Shown: in pieces, positions 51,701 to 63,700 of the stretch
Numbering within the stretch: the stretch's first letter is position 1
Layout of the letters: every line of letters starts with the position of its first letter
Source of the DNA: Onchocerca lupi
Lineage: Eukaryota; Nematoda; Chromadorea; Rhabditida; Onchocercidae
Assembly (NCBI GenBank): GCA_028564675.1
Contig: JAOVVO010000477.1
Location: 1 to 64,000 of the forward strand
Reading direction: 5' to 3'
DNA: 64,000 bases
Notes under the pieces: model-generated
Told to the model about the DNA's origin: nothing
The model's database searches: none
Seen by the model: the letters and a program-made list of their open reading frames with translations, nothing else
Made by a program: the position numbers and the translations under genes

Positions 51701-54700
51701 TCATTATTTGAAAATGAAGTTGTTCTTACATGTTGTTGAAGTATTTCCGTCCCTTCCCTGATGCCTATGTCCATTTAAGTATCTCGCAATTAGACCACTT
51801 CGATACTTATTTATTTTACTATAACAGTAAAGTTCTAATCTGAAGAAATCCTATTTCCATCCTCCACTGTTCTCTGTTATCAGTGACAAGCATTGTCTGG
51901 AAGAAGTTAAATTCTTCGCTCTCGTTATTCATTTATTTATTGGTAAGGTTAAGGCTCCTTATAAATGCTATTAACACCTTTCTGATTGCTGAATATTTTC
52001 TTAGATTGAATACCTGCCCTTAGGCCAATAATCTTTTGATATAAATCGTTCCTTTTTTTGAATAATAACGATTGATTATTTTGAGACCTGAGAGAGCAGA
52101 GCAGGTCAAGCAGTATTTCATTCATGTTATCGTCCTATTATCCGTGTTCTCCCGTAGGTAGGTTGGTAGACGGTATTGTTCCACCGATCGGGAGGAACTG
52201 TTGATGGAATTGATAAGAAATTGAGAGGAAATTATGGCTTCCTGAATTCTTAAATAGATTAAATGACAATAGCGCCATTAGTAAGAAGTAAAGGAGAAGA
52301 TTAGAACGATGAAAAGATCGATTATTCAGTGTTGCAAAAATAGTACTGGACATGATTAAATTTTGTTAGTATTGCTATTGAGAGGATGATGAGAGAGTAG
52401 AGGAAAAGAGAGAGAGTAGGGAATGAAAGCGAGATGGTGCTTACTATATTGATCATGGTTTTATCGTTCGTTTGCTTTTTCGATCGATTCCTCTCAGTCT
52501 CCTCTCTAATGCCCGTTCCAGTGTCTTTTTTTCTCTGGTATTTCTGAATACTTTCAAAAAAAAAGGAAAAAAAATCTTTGTTTTGGATATGATTTCGTTC
52601 ATACATACACACTCACACACACTCTTGTTTATTGAATTGAATTGGCGCTACATGCATCCATCTTTGTGTTTGTCTCTCCGTCTGTTTGCTTCTGTGAATA
52701 AGTTTGATAACTTTAATTAAGATTGACCGAAATGCTTGTTGTCACTTTATCTTTATTCCTGCTTCCTCTTATCCTTTTGTTAATGTTCTTATCACTTGAG
52801 TTTTACGAAAAAACAGTTTTGTTTGGTATAATGTAGTTTTCCAATTTTTTTAGGCCGATTATTTTCAGCTAAAATGGTTGGTAAGAATTAATTAAAGTAT
52901 TAACGTATATATTCGCAATTAAATTTATCAAATAGATCGAATAAGTTTTCCATTTTCATCTGTCGTCGTTTTATATACCATTTTCTCATAAAATCCAATT
53001 ATTGAAATAAAATGCTGCCTTAAAGCACTCTTCCATCTATGAAAAAAGACCGAAATTATTCACCATTATATTTAGTTATTGCTTGCTATCCAATTGAAAC
53101 TGACACACATAATACGGAGGGGATATACTTAGGATAGAATTTAAAACTACTCTTGCACATTACTATTTTAACATTAAAGAACAGTTCATTTTTAATGAAG
53201 AGTACCGAGTTAGTTGTGTGAAGAACGATCAGTTGGATAGAATATAAAAGACGAAAGATAAATAATATTTTGCTATGCCTTGTGAATTTAATGCACTTTA
53301 AATCCGGCGTTTTTGCTTTTACAAATCTTATTTCTGAATATTATGCAAGAGAGATGTGAGATATACCATCATGATATCAACGCAATGCTTTTATACCTAA
53401 TGTTTTTAATTGCAATTTGAAATTTTACGACTTTCTTGGACTTTTTTCTTTTGTTTGAAAAGATAACGAAAGACTTTCCAATAGATTTCAAAATTTTTTC
53501 CTGAAAGAAACAAGAATGCGGCCCAAACGGGATGTCGGTATTTATCGATTTAGTAAAGGTTAACAAGAAAGCCGATAGGCTAAAGAACTTGCATCAAAAA
53601 CTGGATTGCATTGAAAATCATTAAATGAGCATTTATTGAAAGTATCCAGAAAGTATCTATTAAGAAAAAGTTTTATGAATTAATTGATGTATTGTGCCAT
53701 AATTTCTTCATTTTTTGCAATTTGTTTTTTGTATGCTTGCGCTTTAGAGAACAGTTTAAGAAGCATTTTCAAGACCATAAAAGTATTATTTCCACGATAC
53801 CATCGCTGCTTGTAACAGATGAAATGAAGTGATTTCTCAGAGTTAAAGAAATGAACATGAAACGAGAAGAGGGCAGTGATAACATCCATTCTGGATATAT
53901 CTTCTCTAAACCTTCAGGAAAAGATTTTCTGTCGTTGCGTAACTGTGATATAGAATTTTTCCAATATGATGAATAATAAAATAAAATTTAGCAACAAAGT
54001 CGGATGACGCTTCTAGGAAGCGAATAGGCTTGTGGAAATAGATTGAGAGGTTAGTATTACGATTAATTATTTCCATATATATCTGGTAAGATTGGAAAGA
54101 AAACAAAATATACGAGGTTCTTCATGTTAAGGAATCAGATTTCTTGAAGCATTCATATGACCGAGTTCAGATCAATGAGATCGTTATGTGTAGAAAGTGA
54201 AGAAAACAGATTAGTTTGAACAACAATAGTTTGTTATGTTATTTAAGTCTACGTTATTCCTGTTATTATGTTGTAGCTTGAAGGCGGTCTGATCTGATAT
54301 GTATAATATTAGGTCAAGAAGCTTTATATTCCCAATGGTGTCACATTTGCTATTATTTTTTTCCACTTATGGCATTGTAGATAAGAAGTAGTTCCAGTAT
54401 ACAATCATTTAAGAAGAACTAGTATTAAATTTCTTGACTTCAGGTTTTTTGGATGATAATGTAGAATGGCAGTTTGTTTAAGTACATCCATCACTACTGT
54501 TTTGTGCTTCTGTATATAGGTTCTCATGATGAATTTATTTCGTGAGAATCTATTTACGGAATTCTCATGATGAATTTGTCAATATATTTAACATTCATTT
54601 ACAATCATGTCATACTCAGTTGTAAATAAACAAGTTCATTTATTGTCAACGTCTTCCTGTCTTTTACTCTCTAAACACAACTCTTTTAACCATTATTCCT

Positions 54701-57700
54701 TTAATAATCTGATATTTTATAGATCCTTTTTAGGAAATCGAGGAAAGGACTGAATTAAATTGAAATGAGTTTCTCAAATAAATACCTGGTGGTGCACAGT
54801 AAATGAGGATATAATTGCTGTGTGAATTTTATTGTTGACGGCAGTCCTGCCCTATCATATGGATTAAATAGTTACTTTATCTGACCCGAAAGTGCCATTT
54901 TTAGTGCAGAAAGAGATGGAAATGAAATGTTTGAAGAATACTTTATTTTTTGTTCAGTTCAATTCCAAGCGTGTCATTTAATAACCAAGTGAGAAATGAA
55001 ATTATAACTTTAAATATTTAATCAAACTTGCGCAAGTATCATTTTATTTTGAATCCTTTCGAATATGTATGAATAATTTGTTAATTTATGCTTCAGCACG
55101 ACTTCATTTTCAAACCCGTGATGAAAAATGTTGAATCTTTATTTTTGTAGGTATAGAAGGGATCGATCTTTTATACCAACTTTTTTTAGGGAATAATGGC
55201 TGGATGAAAGTGATAATAATAATTTGTCGGCATCTGTTGTAATAAAAATTCAGGTCGTAATAGATGCTATTGATCCTTTAATGATTATCATTTGTGTCTT
55301 ATTTCTCACCATTAATTTACTATCGATTGTAATTTTAATTTTGATGAGTCTTTGAGATATTCAGAATTAATATAATCTAACCGAGTTTTCTGGGGATCAA
55401 ATAGTTCAGAGTTTTTTTGTAACACTACTATTTCTGTAGTATGTCCACATTTAAATATGATTTCTGCATAATCTGTGTGATAACTGTTTACTGTTTTGTT
55501 CTTTCAACGTTGACGAATCCAAATTGTAACATATCGCATCTTTTGTCACTACTTCTTGAAATGTAATTTTGAGCAAGATTGATTTATTGATGCATTTTCT
55601 GGCAACCATGATTTTAATATAGCAGTGCTTTGATCAGCACTTGTTGGCAAGTTCTTTAATAATGTTCCCGATAATTAAATGAAAATCACTGAGGGAATTA
55701 TTCATTCTGACATATTGGCTAATTTGAAATTCTCAGAACTGCTTATTCTTTCATACTAAACAAAGTTATGATTGGGTTGTGAGATTGCTAAATGAATATT
55801 GTTTAATGAGTAAGAATTGGGCTTGTTGATGATTTATGCATATCTAATGAGCACGCGCATTCTTGATGTATGTTGTAATGTGCTGTTAAGTAGTAAAATC
55901 GATCACTTTGACAATGATGTAAATTTATTCTTTTTGCCTCTCTTCTATAGACTAGAAGATAAGTGCACTTTTGATAGCTTTTCGGCATATTAATTGCTTT
56001 CTCGTCTTGTTAAACAATTCCATCTCGAACTATTGAGCTATCAAGTGGCGAATTTGATTCTTGCTGTTTTCATCCAATTTCATAGTCTGCATCGAACATC
56101 CATTCATCTCCTCATCTTTAATCTTTCATCTTCGTTATCATTTTTGCGGTTTTTTCGATTTTGCTATCCATCTACCATCTTACGTATGCTACCATTATTA
56201 CATGTGTTTCGCACTAGTTGACTTTTACCTTATTATATATACATTGGATTTAAAATAAAGCATTAAACATGTGTGCTTAGCATTACTTTTATTTTTTTTG
56301 CAACGATTTCTTTTTTTTTTTTTTGTTGTTGTAATGTCTTTATAACAATTTTCTATGTCATACATATATTTACGTTTATACATTTATGCACATATTACTG
56401 ATTAAAGTTGCAAATAATGGTGAGCGTCTATTTGTTTAAATTACTAAAGGATTTAATTTAATTTTTCGGTTTTAATGTGTCACTTCATTGAACATCAAGC
56501 ATCCTTCTTTCTATTCTAGACTATTATCGCTTTTGAGTTATAGTAACAGTGTGTGCTGTTAAGTTTTGAGAATAATAATATACCGAAAACCATGAATTAT
56601 GATTTCTGCCTCTTCATATTTTTGTTAGATGTTACATGATGCTTAAGATGGAATACTAAACGTCGAGCCAGTTCTTGCATTGCAGTTGAAACTAACTGCG
56701 CGGTGTCGGAACATCTGACATCAACGACATATTTACTTTCATTAAATTGAGAGTGACAGGAGCGATTGTTTCAAGTAAATAAACAGGAGAGAGTCAGTAT
56801 TGTCTTCTTTCTCTTAATTAGGACTTCTTTCGCGAGAAATTTGTTGGAGGAAGGAGAATCAATGTGGTATATTTATGTTTCTGCAAGGAATTTCGATTTT
56901 TCAGTCTTTCCTTTCATTCTTCGTGCCGTCCTTTCCCGTTAAGTTGTCATTTTCCTTCAAATCTATGTTGAAATATGCTATATATTTGTTATTCATTGAA
57001 TTATGATGATGAGTGATTTCAGCGATAGAGTTTTAATAGTGTGATTGGGATAGTGTTAGATAATCAATTGTAATAATATTTACACCTTCCATTGAGGAAT
57101 AACGTTATATAGTATTTCAATTCTCTGTTTGTTTGTGAATTTGTTAAGATTTGAAATTAAGGAAGGGAAAAGCCATGTTTCTCGAGAATTTTATTTGCTT
57201 TTCGTTTGTTAGTGTAATTCATTCCAACCGTGTTTATTTACTCTCATTTTTCTTCTTAATAGTAAATGTTTACTAGTTGCAGGGGTAAATGTACGATACG
57301 TTTGATTAAGGACATTCGCACACTGCGCGAATGTGACGTACAATCCTTGGCTGATATTTTTTTCTCTTTGGTATCATTCGATCCAAATAATAGCAGACTG
57401 GCATCTGTGCAAGGTGAAATCCGCGTTGGCGGGTCATATCAGGTTTATTTAGTTTCCTTTCTGGTTTTGCTATCATACTGCATTGCATGGAACGGCAAAA
57501 TAACGAAAAAGCATAATGAAAAATAGACCTGGGCCTAGATTTCAATCTTCCGATGTTTAAAAATCTTCCGATACTTGGTATATTACATTTGTTCGCAAAC
57601 ATCATTTCTTCGAATAGTTCCGAATGATACTTTCCAAATTTTGATGGTTTTTTGTGATGGGCAAAAAAATTACTCTTTAATAATCGAGAGAATACGTTGG

Positions 57701-60700
57701 TATGTGGCATTGAAAACAAAGGTTTTAAAGAAGGAGGTTTTTGCTTCTTCCAAGTTTTTTTTTTTTTTTTTTTTATCTTGATTAAAGATGCTTTAAAATT
57801 ATAGGAAGAAATTTAATCGAATCTATTTTTTCACCTGGTAATTGTTCGTTGCATTCTTTTATATGATATTATTTTTCCCACCACAAGAGTTCCACTTTCA
57901 GCTCAAACTTTTTTTTTTAATTGACTATATTTTTCATCCTTTTGATTCAGAATTACATATTTCTACCGTTTACGACTGATTTCCGTATTTGGTGAAAAAA
58001 AAATCAATCATATATATATATATATATATGATTTATTTTCCATATATAATGAGGTATATATAATATATAGATAGATAGATATATATATCTGATGGTATGG
58101 TTTGGTAATTAAATAAAGGAGTTACTCGTGTTTTATAACTTATATCTTTTTTTTATATATATATTTTTAGATATTTAATTTAGATATTTAAATTTCTCTG
58201 GATTAGTTTCAGGTCAAACTACCGCCAATGGAGAAGTGTTCTGCAGTAGACGAACCGGATCGTGATGAATTGCTGTGGAGGCCAGGTTATATCAATGAAG
58301 AGAGCGAACATGTGTAAGCATTTCTTATCACTTTTATTTAGTAAATGTAGCAAATAATTGGTCGCTTAAAATTTATTATCGCAGAGGTTAAAATTTTTTA
58401 TTGATTGATCCAATGTTTGTTTGGCTGACAAGTGCGTAGAATTTGTATCCGGCGAAATGTATGTTAGCTGTTTTAACAAATTTGGAATGCTAAAGTGAAT
58501 TTGACCGGTCAATTTTCGGTTGCATAAACTCATCATTATTCAGTATGGATGTAATCAAAGCACTTTTCTTAGTTATAAAAGAGCGACACGATCATTTCGA
58601 ATGTTTGCTATGGTTCGAAATGAACAAATTACACAAATGGAGCGTGATTTTAGGACTGGTGATTTATGCATGCATGATGCTATAATAACGGTTAGTGGTA
58701 TACAAGATTTTTGCAGCAACATTAGTAATTATTCTTTCTTATTTTTTTACTTCATGACAGATAGGCAATAACAAACTGAATAAGTAGTGAGCTGAAGAGA
58801 ATCGAGAATTGGAGGGGTAAAGCAATGATTCTATTTTAACGAATTCCATCCCATTACAAATTTATAGGTATACCAGTATTTATTTTATGACGATCATAAA
58901 TGCCGTATAACTTGCTATATTTATGCATTGTCATAGGTTTAAATTTTCAGTTTTGACTTTATTACTTGGAATTTCATTGTTAATAGCAACATGAATCTGT
59001 GGATTTGAATCATTCAGAAACAAATCCACTGTTGAATATTGCTTTATTCATCTTCATCCACAACTGTTTAATTTTTTTTCGAAAATCGTTTCAGATAGTT
59101 TGCAGAGAATTTTTTTTTCAGCTGCATAAATGTGATTATAACGTGAATTATGCTATTGAGGCAATGAATAAAAATGACGAACATATGCTTAAAGTGACTA
59201 ATTTTATGAATGTTGATGATGCCAAGAAATTTGCTCGTGGTATTAAAACATATGGGAAGAATTTTCTGAAAATCAAAAAGGAACTGTTACCACATCATCG
59301 TAGAGTAAGCCGTGATTATTGTCTTGTGATGGTGTGATTTATAATCAAATAGCTTTATATAAAATATAGAGCTTGTAACTTTTTGTTTTTATTATACTGA
59401 AACAATATTGGTAGGAAAAGCTGAATTATTAAATTAGATATGCTGAAATTATATTAGATTAAATTATATTAGATCTAATATCCTGTCTGATTGCAAGAAT
59501 TTTGTAATTTCTTTACCATTCGGTTCAAGAGAGAAGAGGATATGATTTTAGTCGAAAATTTCGCTTTATTATTTTAAAACATTCTCATTACTATTTTATA
59601 CAATGCATGACAAGGAGAGATTTTTTTCATGGTTACTTAAGCCGGATTTTATTTTCTCTGTAGCGTCAATAATATTCCCATGTTCATTTGTTACCCAAAG
59701 TAAGCCATGAGAGTGTTTTGAATTTTTTTGGATGGCTGTTTTTTAAATAGTGTTACATGTTCTGTATATGCATAATTAATTATATGTCTTCTTAATGTTT
59801 AAATAACAGTCGCTTTCGAAAAATATTGTTATTTCTTTTCAGGATGAGCTGGTACAATTCTATTATGGATGGAAGAAGACTCGCGATGCAACGAGGCCTA
59901 AACCATTAGCACGACAGCGAAATACGACAACTGCAACACATCGAAAACCAAAGAGCAATCAGTTGAAGGTCATTCATTTGATATTTGTGTTCTTTATTTC
60001 AATTTTTTTATGTTACTTCGCTATTTCTCATTAGTTTTTGGTGCGGTAAGCAAGGATAATTGGCAGATGAAGATTGAGAGGAATATGTCAAGAAATATCT
60101 GGTTAAACAACTTAATGCATAACTCCAGAAGATTTTTTCAAATTTTAGGCGTCTCGTCCTGGCAGTACCGATTTGGCTGATTATGCGTCCGCAAGCGAGA
60201 CTGAAATGGAGGAGTTAGAAAATGATGGTCGTGCTGCAGCGTATGCTTGCCATCATTGCTACACATCAAGTAACATTATTCACTTAATTTCATGATGTAA
60301 TTTTTCAGGCCATCGTTTCATCTTTTCATTCATCTTAGGTTTCCAATTTAATATAAATTTTTCTAGTTTATTACACTCCTGAAAAATCTCATAATTTATA
60401 AACTCCGCTCGTTTAGAAAGTAAAGATTGGCATCATTCGGGTAGAGAACGTCAATTGCTTTGTACTGAATGTCGCATTTTTTATAAGAAATATGGGCAGT
60501 TGCGTCCTGTTGATCGACCAAGCACCGTTCCACCATCACTATACAAACCGAGAAGTCCTGAAGGCAACGATGATGAGGTTGGATATGATTTTTGATCATT
60601 TTGTTTAAAAATATCGTCAACTTCAGAAAATACATTTAATGTTTTCCTTTTACATCGTTTGTTTAATAGTTTCATTTTCAAAATTCATTTTAAAAAGGGG

Positions 60701-63700
60701 AAGAACATTTCAGAGTAAGAAAGATGCAAATTTCAGGAACAAGGAGTAAGGACTCGGGCAAATAAAAAAGAAAGACGTGGTGCTTCATTGGAGGTGGATA
60801 AAAAGGGTATCATTTCACCAAATGATGGCGATACAACAAAGCAAAGAAATGGAAAAAGGAAACGAAATCATGCACAGAATAGCGAATATGTTCGTTATCA
60901 TCTCAGTTGCTGTTTCCTATTAGAATCCAATTTATGGGTCTCATGTGTATAATTTCAGGTAAACGGAGCTACGAAGAAGCGATTTGTAAAAGGAGAGAAG
61001 GAAGACGAAAATACTGATATGCAAGAAGATGAACCGTGTGTCAGTTCAGAAATTCACGCTAGTGATGTATTAAATGCTGGAAAGGTTTCTGTTTCTGTAA
61101 TTTATTAAATTCTTATGCTGACGATTCATTACGCTTGGCACTGCAACTTCTATAGAGCCGATAAAAAATCTATGGAGATTTGCTAAAGAAATCTCAATTC
61201 TTTATTCTACAAAATAAATTAACACTTCAAAAATAGAAACAAATCTCCTTACCTCTACCATACTACAACTTACGCCCCTTTAGGCCATTGACGGATGGTA
61301 TGTACCACTTTATTCATTAAATTCACTAAAACATCAAGAAAAAATTGCTTTCTTTTCCAAGATTGCAATGTTGGATCCTAAATATAAAGCTTCAACTAGA
61401 ATAGGGCTTAAGGTTATAGATGGTAAAAAGGTATGTTTTGCGAAAGTTTCTGAGGAAGTAATAGATTCGGTAATATGTTTAAAGAATTGTATAAAGGTAG
61501 CATAATAAAATCCTTGAAAGATAAGTTTAACTTTAGCAATGTTATGCAAGTGCCTAAGCTCGTTAAGGTATGTAATGGTAGCCCTACAACAGAAGAGCAT
61601 GAGCCACGTAAAAACAATACGAACATTTCAGCAAGGCCCTGTATGTTGCACCCTCCTGCTTTATTTTTCCACTCTTCTGATGCTTAATGAAATTTAATTT
61701 CTTGTACACTGAGATGTTTAAATTTTACTATTGTAACTACAGTTCTAATATGCTGTTTGAATCGATTAGGGGTTAATAGACACACACTGGTATTTACTCT
61801 GTGTCTTCTTCCTGATAATGATGTTTACGCAAAAACAAACAATAATATTGCGCATTGACAACGATATATTTTCATTCTCCATTATTTTATTCGTGATTCA
61901 TAGATGTTAATGAAATTTATAGGTGAATGAAATAGAGACGTCTCCAGATTCACAGTCAGTTTCGGCATCATCGAAAATAATCAGTGTTCACAAAGAAGGG
62001 AAGCTGATGTGCAAGAAGAAGATAAATTATCAGGGGCAATCAAATATTTTGTCTGGATGTACTGAAAAAGGAAGTCCGAATGCTGAACTCCAAACTTCCA
62101 TTTCTACATCAACCAATGTTGTGGCAAATGAACAACTTCCAATTTCCGGGGCTGCTGAAAATGAGGTTGCGGAAGCTGTAGAAATTGCAACGGAACAACC
62201 TAGCACAAGTTTCGTGAAGCCAGTCGATCAGGTCTTTCCTGATGTAAGCTTTTGTTTTGATATTGAATTTTGATGATTTTATGCAAATTTTTGGAACCTT
62301 GCTTATGCCAAGTCTATTCAATAGTAAATTTTGCTTATGAAAATATAATATTTCTGTTAGGAATTGACGGCCATCTGCTATGTACAATATTTTACACTGT
62401 TGATGTAAATAGCTTTGGATTTATTCTTTACGCGGTAGCTATGTCCTGCTGTGAATAATTTTTGAAATTCTTGCAGGAAATGAAAACAGAAGAAGAGGAT
62501 TCAGATGACGGTTACTGGACCGTAAATGATACAGTTGCTGAAACGACAAAAAATGCATTGCTAATTAGAGTTATCGATCGGCGGTGTGGTCAAATGTGTG
62601 CGCGTACAGATCTAGCTTTCCGCATGAAACCTGGTTCAGAATGGGATAAGAAACGAGAAGCGCGTGCTGCTCTCAAAAATCATATTTATAATATGCAGAA
62701 AAAAGTTAGTGAAAAATCTGTTTCTTTCCATGTTTTTCATGTTTCATCATTGATTGTACTTAGCTCTGGTATGATTCAGTTCGCGATTTAAAATCCTGCT
62801 GAAATTAGTTGTTGATCTTTTTTTTCTCTTACAGTTTTTTGCTAAAAAATAATTTTTCAGCCCAGTGAAACATTTCCAACTCCAGTTGCAGTGCCAAAAT
62901 TGCCATCTGCACAACTTGCACCTTTGTCGAGCACGCCAAATGTTGAAGCATTCATGGGAGGTCGGGTCCCCATGAACGGCACTGCATTTTCTGGTTTGCC
63001 AGGAATGTTTCCTGGCATGCCGGATCCACGATTCGGTTTCCTTACTCCTCAACAGCAGTATGCTATCGCTGTCGAACAGGTAATTCCTTCACAGCTGCGA
63101 CATTTTTTCTAATTAAGAAAACATATTTGTAATGAACAAGAGTTAATTGTAGTATAAAATTATTTTTTCTAGCAAGTTTTTCAAAAGCAGATGGAACAGC
63201 AGCTGCGAGCACATCAGTTGGAGATGATACGAAGTGGTGCAAACGGTACAGTGACGACGGGTTCAACAGTAGCTGTTCGTGATTCTCCATCCCATGGCGG
63301 TACTCCTGCAGCTGCAGTCAATGCTCATGGATTTCCGTCGAACATGCTTTCACCACCTTTCCATAATTTTGGAATGGATCCGAGAGCTCTGGCTGCACTC
63401 ATGCACAATCCACAGCTTGTTTCGCAGTTTGGAATGGGCATTGACAGTCATACCATAGCAATGATGAGTGCCTTGGAGCAACGAAATAATTTGGAGCAGC
63501 GCATGCTTAGTTAATTTTTTTTCATACAGTTTTAAAAGTTATGAGGATTTTTCACGTGTTACTGCGCTTGATATCATGCGCTAAACAATAATTTTTTCGT
63601 TATCAAAATTCAGTCATCCAAATCAATACTTGCATTCTTTTCAACGCAGTTATGGTGTTGAAGAAGAGTAGAATTTAAAATTATTGTGTATATTAGTAAT

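Larger units (their letters stand above)
61085..61922 (+). other. Intron carrying Wolbachia-like insert
   Basis: An 838-base intron between two phase-0 exons. The middle (about 61338-61573) is bacterial-like ribosomal-protein DNA. A further open stretch at about 61574-61640 (TTEEHEPRKNNTNISARP in one frame) has splice-like ends. It could be a skipped exon, more transferred DNA or chance. Confidence 0.8.

Noticed and set aside
57306..57719. 137-codon minus-strand open frame
   Set aside because: It lies over the ELM2 exon and the start of its intron on the plus strand, whose frame is clearly the conserved one. It is a shadow.
58008..58090. AT palindromes as an origin or structural RNA
   Set aside because: Explained by (AT)n/(GATA)n microsatellite sequence.
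61334..61626. Two minus-strand frames over the bacterial-like insert
   Set aside because: Plus-strand translation gives clear L24 and L5 cores, so the antisense frames are shadows.
62109..62387. 92-codon minus-strand open frame
   Set aside because: Antisense to the Ser/Thr/Glu-rich egl-27-like exon and intron.
62747..63052. 101-codon minus-strand open frame
   Set aside because: Antisense to the Pro/Gly/Met-rich exon. No family features.
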